Shown here piece after piece: positions 11,601 through 17,869 of a stretch of 47,534 nucleotides of DNA. The stretch's first letter is position 1. Each line of letters begins with the position of its first letter. The notes below the pieces were generated by a model, which saw only the letters and a list, made by a program, of their open reading frames with translations, did not search any database and had not been told where the DNA came from. The position numbers were made by a program, and so were the translations under genes. This DNA is from Acidobacteriota bacterium (GTDB lineage Bacteria > Acidobacteriota > Terriglobia > Terriglobales > Acidobacteriaceae): contig JABCZC010000037.1 in assembly GCA_013289875.1 (NCBI GenBank), positions 1 through 47,534 on the forward strand, given 5' to 3'.

Positions 11601-12210
11601 AATTATTTGAGCGGCCACGCTGACCATTCGCAGAGAAACCGGCTCCATTGGTGTTGGAGAAGTTGTCCATGTGGGTTGCCACGACTCCTGGCACGAGCAG
11701 TGCCGTATCATCAAAGGCGCCGTTTACAGGCAGGTTTTCGAGCTGTTTCGTGTCGAAAACCGTCTCGCCCTGTGCCGTCTCTGTGTTCAACAACTCTGCG
11801 GCGCCGGCCGCGACCTGAACAGTTTGGGCGGTAGCTCCTGCTGATAGCGGCCGTTTGCCGATGGATGTGGTGTTGCCTGTTACGACCAGGACGCTGTCGA
11901 TCGTAGCCTTGCCAAAGCCGCTTGCGTCGATGGTGATCGTGTATGTCCCCACGGGTACATTCGAAATCAGGAACGTTCCCTCAGCATTTGTCTTGCCCTG
12001 CAGAGTGGTCTTCGTACTGTCACTCACAGCCGTGATTGTGGCGTTCGGGATAACAGCGTCTGTCTGGTCAACGACCGTGCCGCCGATAGATCCGGTGATA
12101 ATGCCTTGCCCGAATGCCAGGGTGGCGCCAGTCAAAAACAGGACAACTACCATCGCTAACGCAAACTCAAATCCATTCATCCACTGGGTTAATGCTTTGC
12201 GGTGGCCCAT
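8641..12210 (-). CDS. Oar-like TonB-dependent outer-membrane receptor
   Basis: An 1189-residue outer-membrane protein. A signal peptide occupies about 1-35 (cleavage near AFGQG), then a carboxypeptidase-regulatory-like beta-sandwich (about 37-115: GTVVDQTDAVIPNATITA, TNAEGTFLISNVPVGTYTI), a plug region (about 130-260, including the GQRGRSNNFEIDG and QYGRNMGAVVNYVTKSG segments), and a long beta-barrel ending in aromatic F (GGKIVF), the usual outer-membrane sorting signal. A GAGGAG ribosome site lies nine bases before the ATG. Such receptors are numerous in Acidobacteria and are thought to import large nutrients, often oligosaccharides; the substrate is not identifiable here. The LytTR two-component genes lie upstream on the same strand, separated by a 387-base non-coding region. 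Confidence 0.93.
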   Translation of the reverse strand: MGHRKALTQWMNGFEFALAMVVVLFLTGATLAFGQGIITGSIGGTVVDQTDAVIPNATITAVSDSTKTTLQGKTNAEGTFLISNVPVGTYTITIDASGFGKATIDSVLVVTGNTTSIGKRPLSAGATAQTVQVAAGAAELLNTETAQGETVFDTKQLENLPVNGAFDDTALLVPGVVATHMDNFSNTNGAGFSANGQRGRSNNFEIDGQSNNDNSVTGPQVFFSNQDAIQEISVISNNFSAQYGRNMGAVVNYVTKSGANQFHGSGFEFYTGSWLSSLTQGQKDPQFGFCSPGESPSDGCSIPVVPRFVQNNFGGTLGGPILKDKLFFFGSTFWGKSYQGGLRFTSQGNVFPDPTGLMQLQAAFPNNPGVAALVLNGPYAYPTGNPTPFGATSLLPVTDGATTANIEVSQYQRSLPNFTLDQEDLGRVDYQLGRNDRFYVRYLYQNNPTVPGAGNFASGGFVNVVGTTHSIGADWTHTFTPSVVNQLRYSFQQAKIEFDGGGVPNCTISSFASCPSEVLLGSGLETFGYANNFPQGRVVKVTQIQDNASWNHGRHAILFGGEFDYQNSPNVYLPNAIGSFNFAPGAAGIPLRNVPGTSSPLNNGLTGLLEGITQTGLTAGNLTTHFTEPDFALYFQDDWKITPSLTLNLGLRYEFFSQSINLLHNESVKQQTGPDPFWNTSLPLSVTTFPKISSYYKNIEPRLGFAWNPNLAKQMVVHGGFAINVDPAFYNIFINIASGTPVTNAGSFACDGVTVQCVPGGGLTFATVQAHDAQFIPTGIDPRVNPYQNVPTNFRNPMAESYTLGVQYQVGRAGVAEVRYVGNHTFRQFQSLNTNPDIGDVQTAFPSYGAGQTVCTDPTALGYQRTNCGYSLVETTANTAFSIYNALQTSFTARNFHNWTGTVSYTYSRTIDNISEIFSTGGGGTTIAFAQNPLDPNVAERGVSGNSYPNVIGLQMNYTEPWYRDQQGWLGRLLGGYSFNTFYSYNTGQPFNPYQAITAQSPFVNSSDASASTSFCDSTFAAAFIGQSQCRPILSNPRAPLGTVGVNTGAGGYINYATGQSISPSSVHWLWNNQYEAIARNNPFPGSPRNTLRGDSFNDVDITVVKNVRLTERLNMQLHVSAFNALNRGYYGTPDPNIEDSLFPAFYGIPPGFLNNYYAPGGGATYAAGGAFGQGPGNRSIQLGGKIVF

Positions 12211-12597
12211 GGTGTGACTCTCCTCTCAGCAAGACGACATCGAAGGTTCTACTTCTTAGGCAGGGCACTGCAATGCAAATGCCAAGTGATATCTTCAGCG
12301 TTTACTGATATTTACGGGGCCGCCTTAAAGTGGCGATTATGTTTTCTGGAAGGGCATTTGGAGCGTTTCGTCACTGAGAAATGCCAGCTCAACCACAAAT
12401 ACTGGTCATTCGTCAAGGAAAGCTGAAGGCTCAACCCTAGGCGTAAGGTGTTCAAAGCTATTTCCAAAAAACGTAGGATTTGTGACGAACGGCGCGGTTT
12501 CGCCTGCTAATGGGAATATAACAAGGTTATTCTGCACGGCAGGGCGAAACCATTGGCCTCTCGGAAAGCGCCTGATAGGGGCGCAGCGCAGGGACGG
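12211..12597 (-). promoter_or_regulatory. Non-coding control region between the LytTR regulator gene and the Oar-like receptor
   Basis: No gene is supported in these 387 bases. The heptamer AAATGCC occurs at 12277-12283 and 12379-12385 and, inverted, at 12353-12359, so the last two form an inverted repeat with a 19-base spacer. TTCGTCA occurs at 12367-12373 and 12409-12415 (42 bases apart) and inverted at 12483-12489. Repeated short motifs in front of a receptor gene suggest binding sites for a regulator, possibly the adjacent LytTR protein; that is inference only. Confidence 0.4.
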
Positions 12598-13380
12598 CTA
12601 GCGTTCACCGAAGCCCTCCATACCGATCCAGGCTGTCGCAATGTCTTTCAAATTCTTCTTGTAGGTCCGCGTAACCGTGTATTCCTTGCCGCCTTTAACG
12701 CGGAGTCCGTATTCTCCGGTGGGCCACGGCTGAATCTCCTCCACGAATGAGGCGTTTACTAGCACCGAGCGATGAATGCGTATGAATCCGTAAGGCTTCA
12801 GTTTCTCCGCCATGACCGAGATCGACTCTCGCAGAAGATAGGAACCGCCCGCCCTCTGTAGAAGCACATAGTTGCCCTCAGCCTGGACTGCGATGACGTC
12901 GCCCGGTTCAATGAACAGGATTCGTCCCTTAGCCCTGATTGCAATTCTCACCGTTGGTCGCTGAGAAAGCTTCTGCAGCTGCGGCATTGCTTCGACCAAT
13001 TTCGCCGCCCTCTCGCCTACCGAACGCCGAAAAGCCACATCCAGCGCTTCATCAATCCGTTCGGCCGAGAAGGGCTTCAGCACATAATCGACCGCGTGCT
13101 TCTCGAAAGCAGTGAGCGCGTATTCTTCGTGCGCCGTTACAAATACGACGGATGGCACTGGCCGGTCATGTCTGTTTATCCGGTCCAGGAGTTCAATGCC
13201 AGAGATCTCCGGCATGTTGATATCGAGGAGAAGTACGTCATAGGTTTCCTTCGACAGCTTGTCGAGTGCTTCCACAGCATCGTCGGCCGAATCGAATCGT
13301 TCGACGTCGCGCCTTTTGGCCAGGATATTCGCCAGAGCGGTTTGCGCAAGCGGCTCGTCATCGATAATCAATATGCGCAT
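12598..13380 (-). CDS. LytTR-family response regulator
   Basis: A 260-residue LytR/AgrA-type regulator. The receiver domain (about 1-120) shows the acidic pair D7-D8, phosphoacceptor D53 (LLDINMPE), T82 and K102. After a linker, the LytTR DNA-binding domain (about 150-255) shows VIAVQAEGNYVLLQ, RIHRSVLVN and VTRTYKKNLK. The start at 13380 (MRILIIDDEP) is chosen because the receiver begins there; the open frame continues 46 codons upstream into the kinase gene without homologous sequence. It overlaps the end of the kinase gene by about 23 bases, so the two are one operon. LytTR proteins bind direct repeats upstream of target promoters; the receptor gene just downstream is a natural candidate target. 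Confidence 0.92.
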   Translation of the reverse strand: MRILIIDDEPLAQTALANILAKRRDVERFDSADDAVEALDKLSKETYDVLLLDINMPEISGIELLDRINRHDRPVPSVVFVTAHEEYALTAFEKHAVDYVLKPFSAERIDEALDVAFRRSVGERAAKLVEAMPQLQKLSQRPTVRIAIRAKGRILFIEPGDVIAVQAEGNYVLLQRAGGSYLLRESISVMAEKLKPYGFIRIHRSVLVNASFVEEIQPWPTGEYGLRVKGGKEYTVTRTYKKNLKDIATAWIGMEGFGER

Positions 13381-14521
13381 GATTTCCAGCCTCGTCCTCG
13401 ATTCTTCTCGACACGGGAGAATCCTTCGCGGGTTGCGGAGACGAGCCAAGCGCGGGCAGAACAAGCGTTGCCGTGGCTGTCCCCTCCTCGCTCGTGACGA
13501 AGCAAAAAGTGGCTTCATCGGAATAAAGATACCTCAGGCGAGCTTCGGTATTTTGCAGGCCCAATCCTGTTCCTTTTGGCCTTTCACCAGTAATGCTGTT
13601 GCGAATTTGGAGTTCGAGTCCGCGCTCGCCCAGCTGCGACACGATTTCAATCCAGCCCTTCTCTCGCGAACACGCGATTCCGTGCCGGATTGCATTTTCC
13701 ACCAGGGGCTGAAGAATTAACTGCGGCACCAGCGTCCGCCGTGCGTTCGGATCGATGGACCAGATCACTCTAAGCCTCGCCCCGAAGCGCATGGTTTCAA
13801 GATCGAGATATTCGCCAATGAACCTCAGTTCCTCCTGAAGAGGAATCAGATCGGAGCCGCTGTGCTGCAAAGCCTTGCGCAATAGACTGGAGAGTTTGAC
13901 TATCATTGTCTTCGCGCTTTTCCCGTCGGTATCGATCAAGGTTGAAATTCCATGCAGAGTATTAAAGAGAAAGTGAGGGTGTAGCTGCATCTTGAGCGCC
14001 TGCAGTTCGCTCGCCGCCAGCGCTTGCTGGTATTCAGACCGCTCCAACTCCTGTTTGCGGACTCGCTCGAAGTAGTCAAAGGCATGAGCGGCCAGCACGG
14101 TGGCGAAGTAAATTGTGATCATGTCCGCAAATCCATGATGAATGAGCGCCCATGGGCTACTGTTGCCGCGGCTGACAAATCGCTGCAAATCAGGACTCCA
14201 TGACGGGAAAATGATCCAGCGAACGCAGGCGTAAACAACCATGAATGGAACCGCTCCAATACAGTAGCCGAGCAAATAGCGCACCCGCCGCCGTGCGCTA
14301 GAGGCAAAGTGGCGAACAAGATAGAAAATGGGAGGCGTAAGAAACGCATAGGTCAACCCGCGTGCCTCCGCCAGGAGCAGCATTTCAGAAAGGGTTGAAC
14401 GAAGATTCGCCGACTGATCGAAAATAAGATAATTCCAGCCGGTCAGCAGAGAAAGAGCCGACCAGATGCCAATCGATAACAGGTAAGCCTGGGCGATCTG
14501 CCTGAGTTTGCGCCGTTCCAT
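13358..14521 (-). CDS. LytS/YehU-type membrane sensor histidine kinase
   Basis: A 387-residue kinase starting at the ATG at 14521 (MERRKLRQIAQ). The open frame extends 68 codons further, but that part would read through the tRNA gene on the other strand, so the internal start is preferred. Several hydrophobic segments (about 13-33, 55-70, 82-103, 124-146) form a membrane sensor part, followed by a short coiled coil and the His_kinase core: LKMQLHPHFLFNTLHGIS with the phosphoaccepting His in PHFLFN (H183), then an N-box (LILQPLVENAIRHGI) and a G-box (GTGLGLQNTEARLRYLY). It partners the LytTR regulator that its 3' end overlaps. The signal it senses is unknown. Confidence 0.92.
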   Translation of the reverse strand: MERRKLRQIAQAYLLSIGIWSALSLLTGWNYLIFDQSANLRSTLSEMLLLAEARGLTYAFLTPPIFYLVRHFASSARRRVRYLLGYCIGAVPFMVVYACVRWIIFPSWSPDLQRFVSRGNSSPWALIHHGFADMITIYFATVLAAHAFDYFERVRKQELERSEYQQALAASELQALKMQLHPHFLFNTLHGISTLIDTDGKSAKTMIVKLSSLLRKALQHSGSDLIPLQEELRFIGEYLDLETMRFGARLRVIWSIDPNARRTLVPQLILQPLVENAIRHGIACSREKGWIEIVSQLGERGLELQIRNSITGERPKGTGLGLQNTEARLRYLYSDEATFCFVTSEEGTATATLVLPALGSSPQPAKDSPVSRRIEDEAGNHAHIDYR

Positions 14522-14620
14522 TTCCCTGGATTCTATGCCTCTGGTGTTGGGCCTGCAGCTTCGGGTACGAGACAACGAGGAAGGGGCTTGAGCGTACCCC
14601 GAATCGCATGCTAATTGGCA

Positions 14621-14653
14621 CGGGCTGTCGCGCAGCCCGGATGCTGCCGGGCT
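14621..14653. repeat. Overlapping alternative hairpins upstream of the kinase gene
   Basis: CGGGCTG (14621-14627) can pair with CAGCCCG (14633-14639). Alternatively AGCCCGG (14634-14640) pairs with CCGGGCT (14647-14653). The middle segment is shared, so only one stem can form at a time. The element lies in the 176-base gap between the divergent kinase gene and tRNA-Arg. It may lie in the kinase leader; no T-run follows on either strand. Confidence 0.45.
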
Positions 14654-14697
14654 CGCGCCTACGGTAAACTTAACAGGTAACTCGCCGTACGACGAGT

Positions 14698-14774
14698 GGC
14701 CCCGTAGCTCAGATGGATAGAGCAACGGTTTCCTAAACCGCAGGTCGGCTGTTCGAATCAGCCCGGGGTCACCA
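14698..14774 (+). tRNA. tRNA-Arg (anticodon CCT)
   Basis: A complete cloverleaf can be folded: acceptor GGCCCCG with CGGGGTC (one G-U pair), D arm GCTC/GAGC, anticodon loop TTCCTAA giving anticodon CCT (reads AGG), T arm GGCTG TTCGAAT CAGCC, discriminator A, and an encoded CCA at 14772-14774. The outermost anticodon-stem pair is an A-C mismatch. It is transcribed away from the kinase gene and is followed by a terminator. Confidence 0.95.
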
Positions 14775-14799
14775 CCTAAACCCTGCTCATACTATCGAA

Positions 14800-14819
14800 G
14801 GCCGTCGGCCATTTTTTTT
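14800..14819 (+). terminator. Terminator after tRNA-Arg
   Basis: A short GC-only stem GGCC-gtc-GGCC (14800-14810) is followed by an uninterrupted run of eight T (14812-14819), about 25 bases after the tRNA. It separates the tRNA from the riboswitch leader downstream. Confidence 0.75.
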
Positions 14820-14929
14820 GACATCGCCACACCCTTGGCCATATAAGAAACTAGTCCGCACTTGTTTTCTGTGGTCCTCGCTGCGAGCTGCCAGGATGAA
14901 AAACCGTGGTAGTTCGTAGTAAACATTGT

Positions 14930-15110
14930 CGATAATGCAGAGGGATGCTCGGGAAGGCGGTGAAAATCCGCCACTGCCCCGCAACTGTAAGCGCGCCTGC
15001 ACGTCGTTCCTTTTGGGGGACACCTGCAGAAGGTCTGGATGGCAGCAACCACTGGAGCCGCCGCTCCGGGAAGGTAATCCAGATCAGCGCAAGTCAGGAG
15101 ACCGGTCCCT
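14930..15110 (+). promoter_or_regulatory. Cobalamin riboswitch (aptamer)
   Basis: The diagnostic conserved blocks of the AdoCbl-type riboswitch are present in order: GGCGGTGAAAATCCGCC (about 14956-14972), CTGCCCCGCAACTGTAAGC (about 14974-14992), a peripheral stem (TCTGGAT pairing with ATCCAGA), and the B12 box AGTCAGGAGACCGG at about 15092-15105. It lies directly upstream of a BtuB-like receptor gene. Known behaviour of the class: binding of adenosylcobalamin represses the downstream gene. The exact 5' edge is approximate. Confidence 0.95.
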
Positions 15111-15124
15111 TGTGCTTCAAACCG

Positions 15125-15148
15125 CGTTCCGAGGGGAACGGAGGAACG
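15125..15148 (+). promoter_or_regulatory. Putative riboswitch expression platform over the ribosome binding site
   Basis: CGTTCC (15125-15130) is followed by two copies of GGAACG, at 15135-15140 and 15143-15148. The Shine-Dalgarno GGAGG (15140-15144) lies across the junction of the two copies. Pairing of CGTTCC with the first copy leaves most of the ribosome site free, while pairing with the second buries it. No T-run is present, which favours translational control. The switching mechanism is inferred. Confidence 0.55.
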
Positions 15149-15149
15149 A

Positions 15150-17609
15150 ATGTTTCTTTCTTTGTGGCGCAATTGCTGCGCCCTGCTTTTCGCCAGCCTG
15201 CTGCTTTCCACCCCAATGCTGCAAGCCGTGACCGTCCATGGCACCGTCACCGACTCGCTCGGGTTGCCCATCCCCAATGCCACCGTCGCTCTTATCCAGA
15301 ACGGCAAGGTCATTGTGAGTCAGCACACCGCCTACGACGGAACCTACCAGATCACATCGTCGGCAGCCGGACAGTTTTATATCCTCGCCGGAGGCACATC
15401 CTTCCGGCAGCTCGCAACCAGCAGCTTCTATGGCGGTCAGTTCGATGCCGTCGAGCAGAGCGTCGTGCTTGAGCCGGAGTGGGTGCACCAGTCCATCGTC
15501 GTCACCGCGACCGGCACGCCCGAGCCGCAAGCCCAGTTGAGCGCGTCGGTCTCCGTCATTACCAAACCCGACTTCCAGAATCGTGCTGTCATGGTCGATC
15601 CGCTGCGTCAGGTTCCCGGATTCGACGTGGTACAGACCGGCCAGCGCGGCGGCCTCACCTCAGTCTTTGTTCGTGGAGGCAACTCCGACTCGAACAAGGT
15701 TCTCTTCGACAACATTTCCATGGAAGACATCGGCGGACGCTTCGATCTTTCCACCGTCTCCAGCACCGGTGTGTCGCACGTGGAAGCTTATCGCGGGCCC
15801 AACAGCGTGCTCTGGGGGTCAGACGCCGCGGCCGGTACGCTCGCCTTTTTCACGCCGCATGGAACCACGCCTTTTCCCTCGCTGCTCTACGAGGGCGATG
15901 CCGGCTCCTTTGGTACCTACCGAAATGAAGTTCAGCTCGGCGGAACATGGCGCAAATTCGATTACTACGGAGCCTTCGGCGACCTCCAAACGAGTAACTC
16001 CGTCCCGATGGACGAGTACCACAACATCACATCGGCCGCGAATCTCGGCTATTCCTTCGGCAGCGCAACGTCCATTCGCGTGACCGCGCGCAATGCCGAC
16101 ATCGCCACTGGCCTGCCCGGCACATATACCTTCTACGGCATGTCCAACGATGGCAAGCAGTCCGACCAGGACATCTTCCTCTCCGCAGCCGTTGACCACA
16201 CTTTCAGCGACTCTTGGCACGCGCTCGTTCGCTACGGCCTGGCGCGTAAAAGGGAAGAGTCCGAACAGTGGTACCCTGCCGGCGATCTCATCGACGGCAA
16301 CTACTACGGCAATTTTGTAACCATCAAAGGTGCAAATAGCTATGACGCTGCCGGCCGGGCCCTCATGAACTACGGCGGCGTCTATCCCTACACCATCGAC
16401 CTGGTATCGAACCGCGACAACCTCTATGCGCAGACCGACTACAGCATCACGCCTCACCTCACCGTCATCGGAGGCTTCCGCTTCGAAGACGAGCGTGGAG
16501 CCGAAAACGAGTGGGCCTACGATTTCAGCGAAAACATCGAGCGCGCCAACTACGATTACATGCTGCAGGTGAATGGCGACTTCAAGCAGCGCGTCTTTTA
16601 CTCGCTCGGCGGAGGTATCCAGAAAAACCAGCTCTACGGAACACAAGGCACGCCGCGCATTGGTGTCTCCTACTATGCGGTCCGCCCCGGCAAAGGCAAG
16701 TTTCACGGAACGAAGATCAACTTCAACTTCTCCAAGGGCGTGAAAGAGCCCACCATCGACGACCAGTTCGGCTCGCTCTACGCATTTCTCCTGGCCAACG
16801 GAGGCCAGGCCGCCGTCAACCAATATGGCATCCGGCCCATAGGAGCCGAGCTCTCCCGCTCCTACGACGGGGGCGCTGAGCAGAGCTTCTTCAGTGAAAA
16901 GGTACTGTTGCGCGCGACCTACTTCCACAACGAATTCGGCAACCAGATCGAATATGTCGGAGCGAACCTCATCCCCACGCTGCTTCCCAACCTCACGCCC
17001 GAGCAACAGCAGCAGCTTGAGCAATTCCTGCAGCAGGAGGGAGCCTACTCACTCACCATCAACTCCGGAGCCTTTCGCGCGCAGGGGATCGAAAGCGAAA
17101 TCGAATATGGCATCGGCCGCAACATCTTTCTTCGTGGTGGCTACACCTATCTTGATGCCGTCGTTCAGCGGTCGTTTACTTCCGATGCCGTAGGGCCGAG
17201 CTACAATCCTCTTTATCCGACCATTCCCATCGGCAACGACTCGCCGCTCGTGGGCGCGCGTCCCTTCCGCAGGCCTCCGCACATCGGTTTTGCCGGAGTC
17301 ACCTATAGCGCCAAGCATTTGACTGTTGTGGCGACCGGCGCGTTTTCCAGCCGCAGCGACGATTCCACCTTTCTCGGTGGAGAGGATGTGAACGGCGGCA
17401 ATACGCTGCTTCTTCCCAATCGCAATCTCGATCACGCCTACGCCAAGCTCGATCTTGGAGTCACACTCCCCATCACTTCCTGGCTAAGCTACTACGTACA
17501 ACTCGACAATTATCTCAGCCAGCAGCACGTCACCCCCATCGGCTACACCTCGCTGCCCGCAAACATCCGCACAGGCCTGCGTTTCACCTTGGGCCGCACA
17601 GTTAAATAG
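15150..17609 (+). CDS. BtuB-like TonB-dependent cobalamin receptor
   Basis: An 819-residue outer-membrane receptor. Signal peptide about 1-26 (cleavage near LQA), then a carboxypeptidase-regulatory-like domain (about 27-112: VHGTVTDSLGLPIPNATVAL), a TonB-box-like SIVVTATGTPEP (about 115-126), a plug domain (about 130-245: RQVPGFDVVQTGQRGGLTSV, FVRGGNSDSNKVLFD, YRGPNSVLWGSDAAAGTLAF) and a 22-strand-type barrel. The plug is of the BtuB/siderophore-receptor kind rather than the Oar kind. The cobalamin riboswitch directly upstream makes vitamin B12 or another corrinoid the likely substrate. The start at 15150 has GGAGG five bases upstream. No BtuCDF transport gene lies in the window. The last residues (LGRTVK) lack the usual terminal aromatic. 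Confidence 0.9.
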   Translation: MFLSLWRNCCALLFASLLLSTPMLQAVTVHGTVTDSLGLPIPNATVALIQNGKVIVSQHTAYDGTYQITSSAAGQFYILAGGTSFRQLATSSFYGGQFDAVEQSVVLEPEWVHQSIVVTATGTPEPQAQLSASVSVITKPDFQNRAVMVDPLRQVPGFDVVQTGQRGGLTSVFVRGGNSDSNKVLFDNISMEDIGGRFDLSTVSSTGVSHVEAYRGPNSVLWGSDAAAGTLAFFTPHGTTPFPSLLYEGDAGSFGTYRNEVQLGGTWRKFDYYGAFGDLQTSNSVPMDEYHNITSAANLGYSFGSATSIRVTARNADIATGLPGTYTFYGMSNDGKQSDQDIFLSAAVDHTFSDSWHALVRYGLARKREESEQWYPAGDLIDGNYYGNFVTIKGANSYDAAGRALMNYGGVYPYTIDLVSNRDNLYAQTDYSITPHLTVIGGFRFEDERGAENEWAYDFSENIERANYDYMLQVNGDFKQRVFYSLGGGIQKNQLYGTQGTPRIGVSYYAVRPGKGKFHGTKINFNFSKGVKEPTIDDQFGSLYAFLLANGGQAAVNQYGIRPIGAELSRSYDGGAEQSFFSEKVLLRATYFHNEFGNQIEYVGANLIPTLLPNLTPEQQQQLEQFLQQEGAYSLTINSGAFRAQGIESEIEYGIGRNIFLRGGYTYLDAVVQRSFTSDAVGPSYNPLYPTIPIGNDSPLVGARPFRRPPHIGFAGVTYSAKHLTVVATGAFSSRSDDSTFLGGEDVNGGNTLLLPNRNLDHAYAKLDLGVTLPITSWLSYYVQLDNYLSQQHVTPIGYTSLPANIRTGLRFTLGRTVK

Positions 17610-17645
17610 CGGTATTGGCTCTAGTCCATGATCGATAGATAGACA

Positions 17646-17680
17646 GGGCGATTTCCTCAGGAAATCGCCTCTTTCTTTAG
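17646..17680 (+). terminator. Terminator after the BtuB-like receptor gene
   Basis: A perfect 10-bp stem GGCGATTTCC / GGAAATCGCC (17647-17656 and 17660-17669) with a three-base loop is followed by TCTTTCTTT. Confidence 0.85.
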
Positions 17681-17869
17681 AACGAAGATCGAAAAGTCCG
17701 CGCCATAGAAATATTGATCGCCACAAAAATCTGGGATTTCCCCCTTTCATTGTGCTTTAATCACTCCAATCCTGAGGCCCGTATCGCCTTGGTGGAAGCA
17801 TTCCAACACCTAAGATTCATCGCTGTGTGGTCCTGAATTTCCTATCTCTAGAAGACTTGAGGCCGCTCA

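Noticed and set aside
14614..14635. TTGGCACGGG resembling a sigma-54 -24 element
   Set aside because: The required GC at the correct -12 spacing is absent, unlike the good match at 32009.
14523..14725. Longer kinase start at 14725
   Set aside because: This extension reads backwards through the tRNA-Arg gene and lacks membrane or kinase features; the ATG at 14521 is better.
15819..17024. 401-codon open frame antisense to the BtuB-like receptor gene
   Set aside because: The sense strand encodes a clear plug and barrel; the antisense frame shows no family features.
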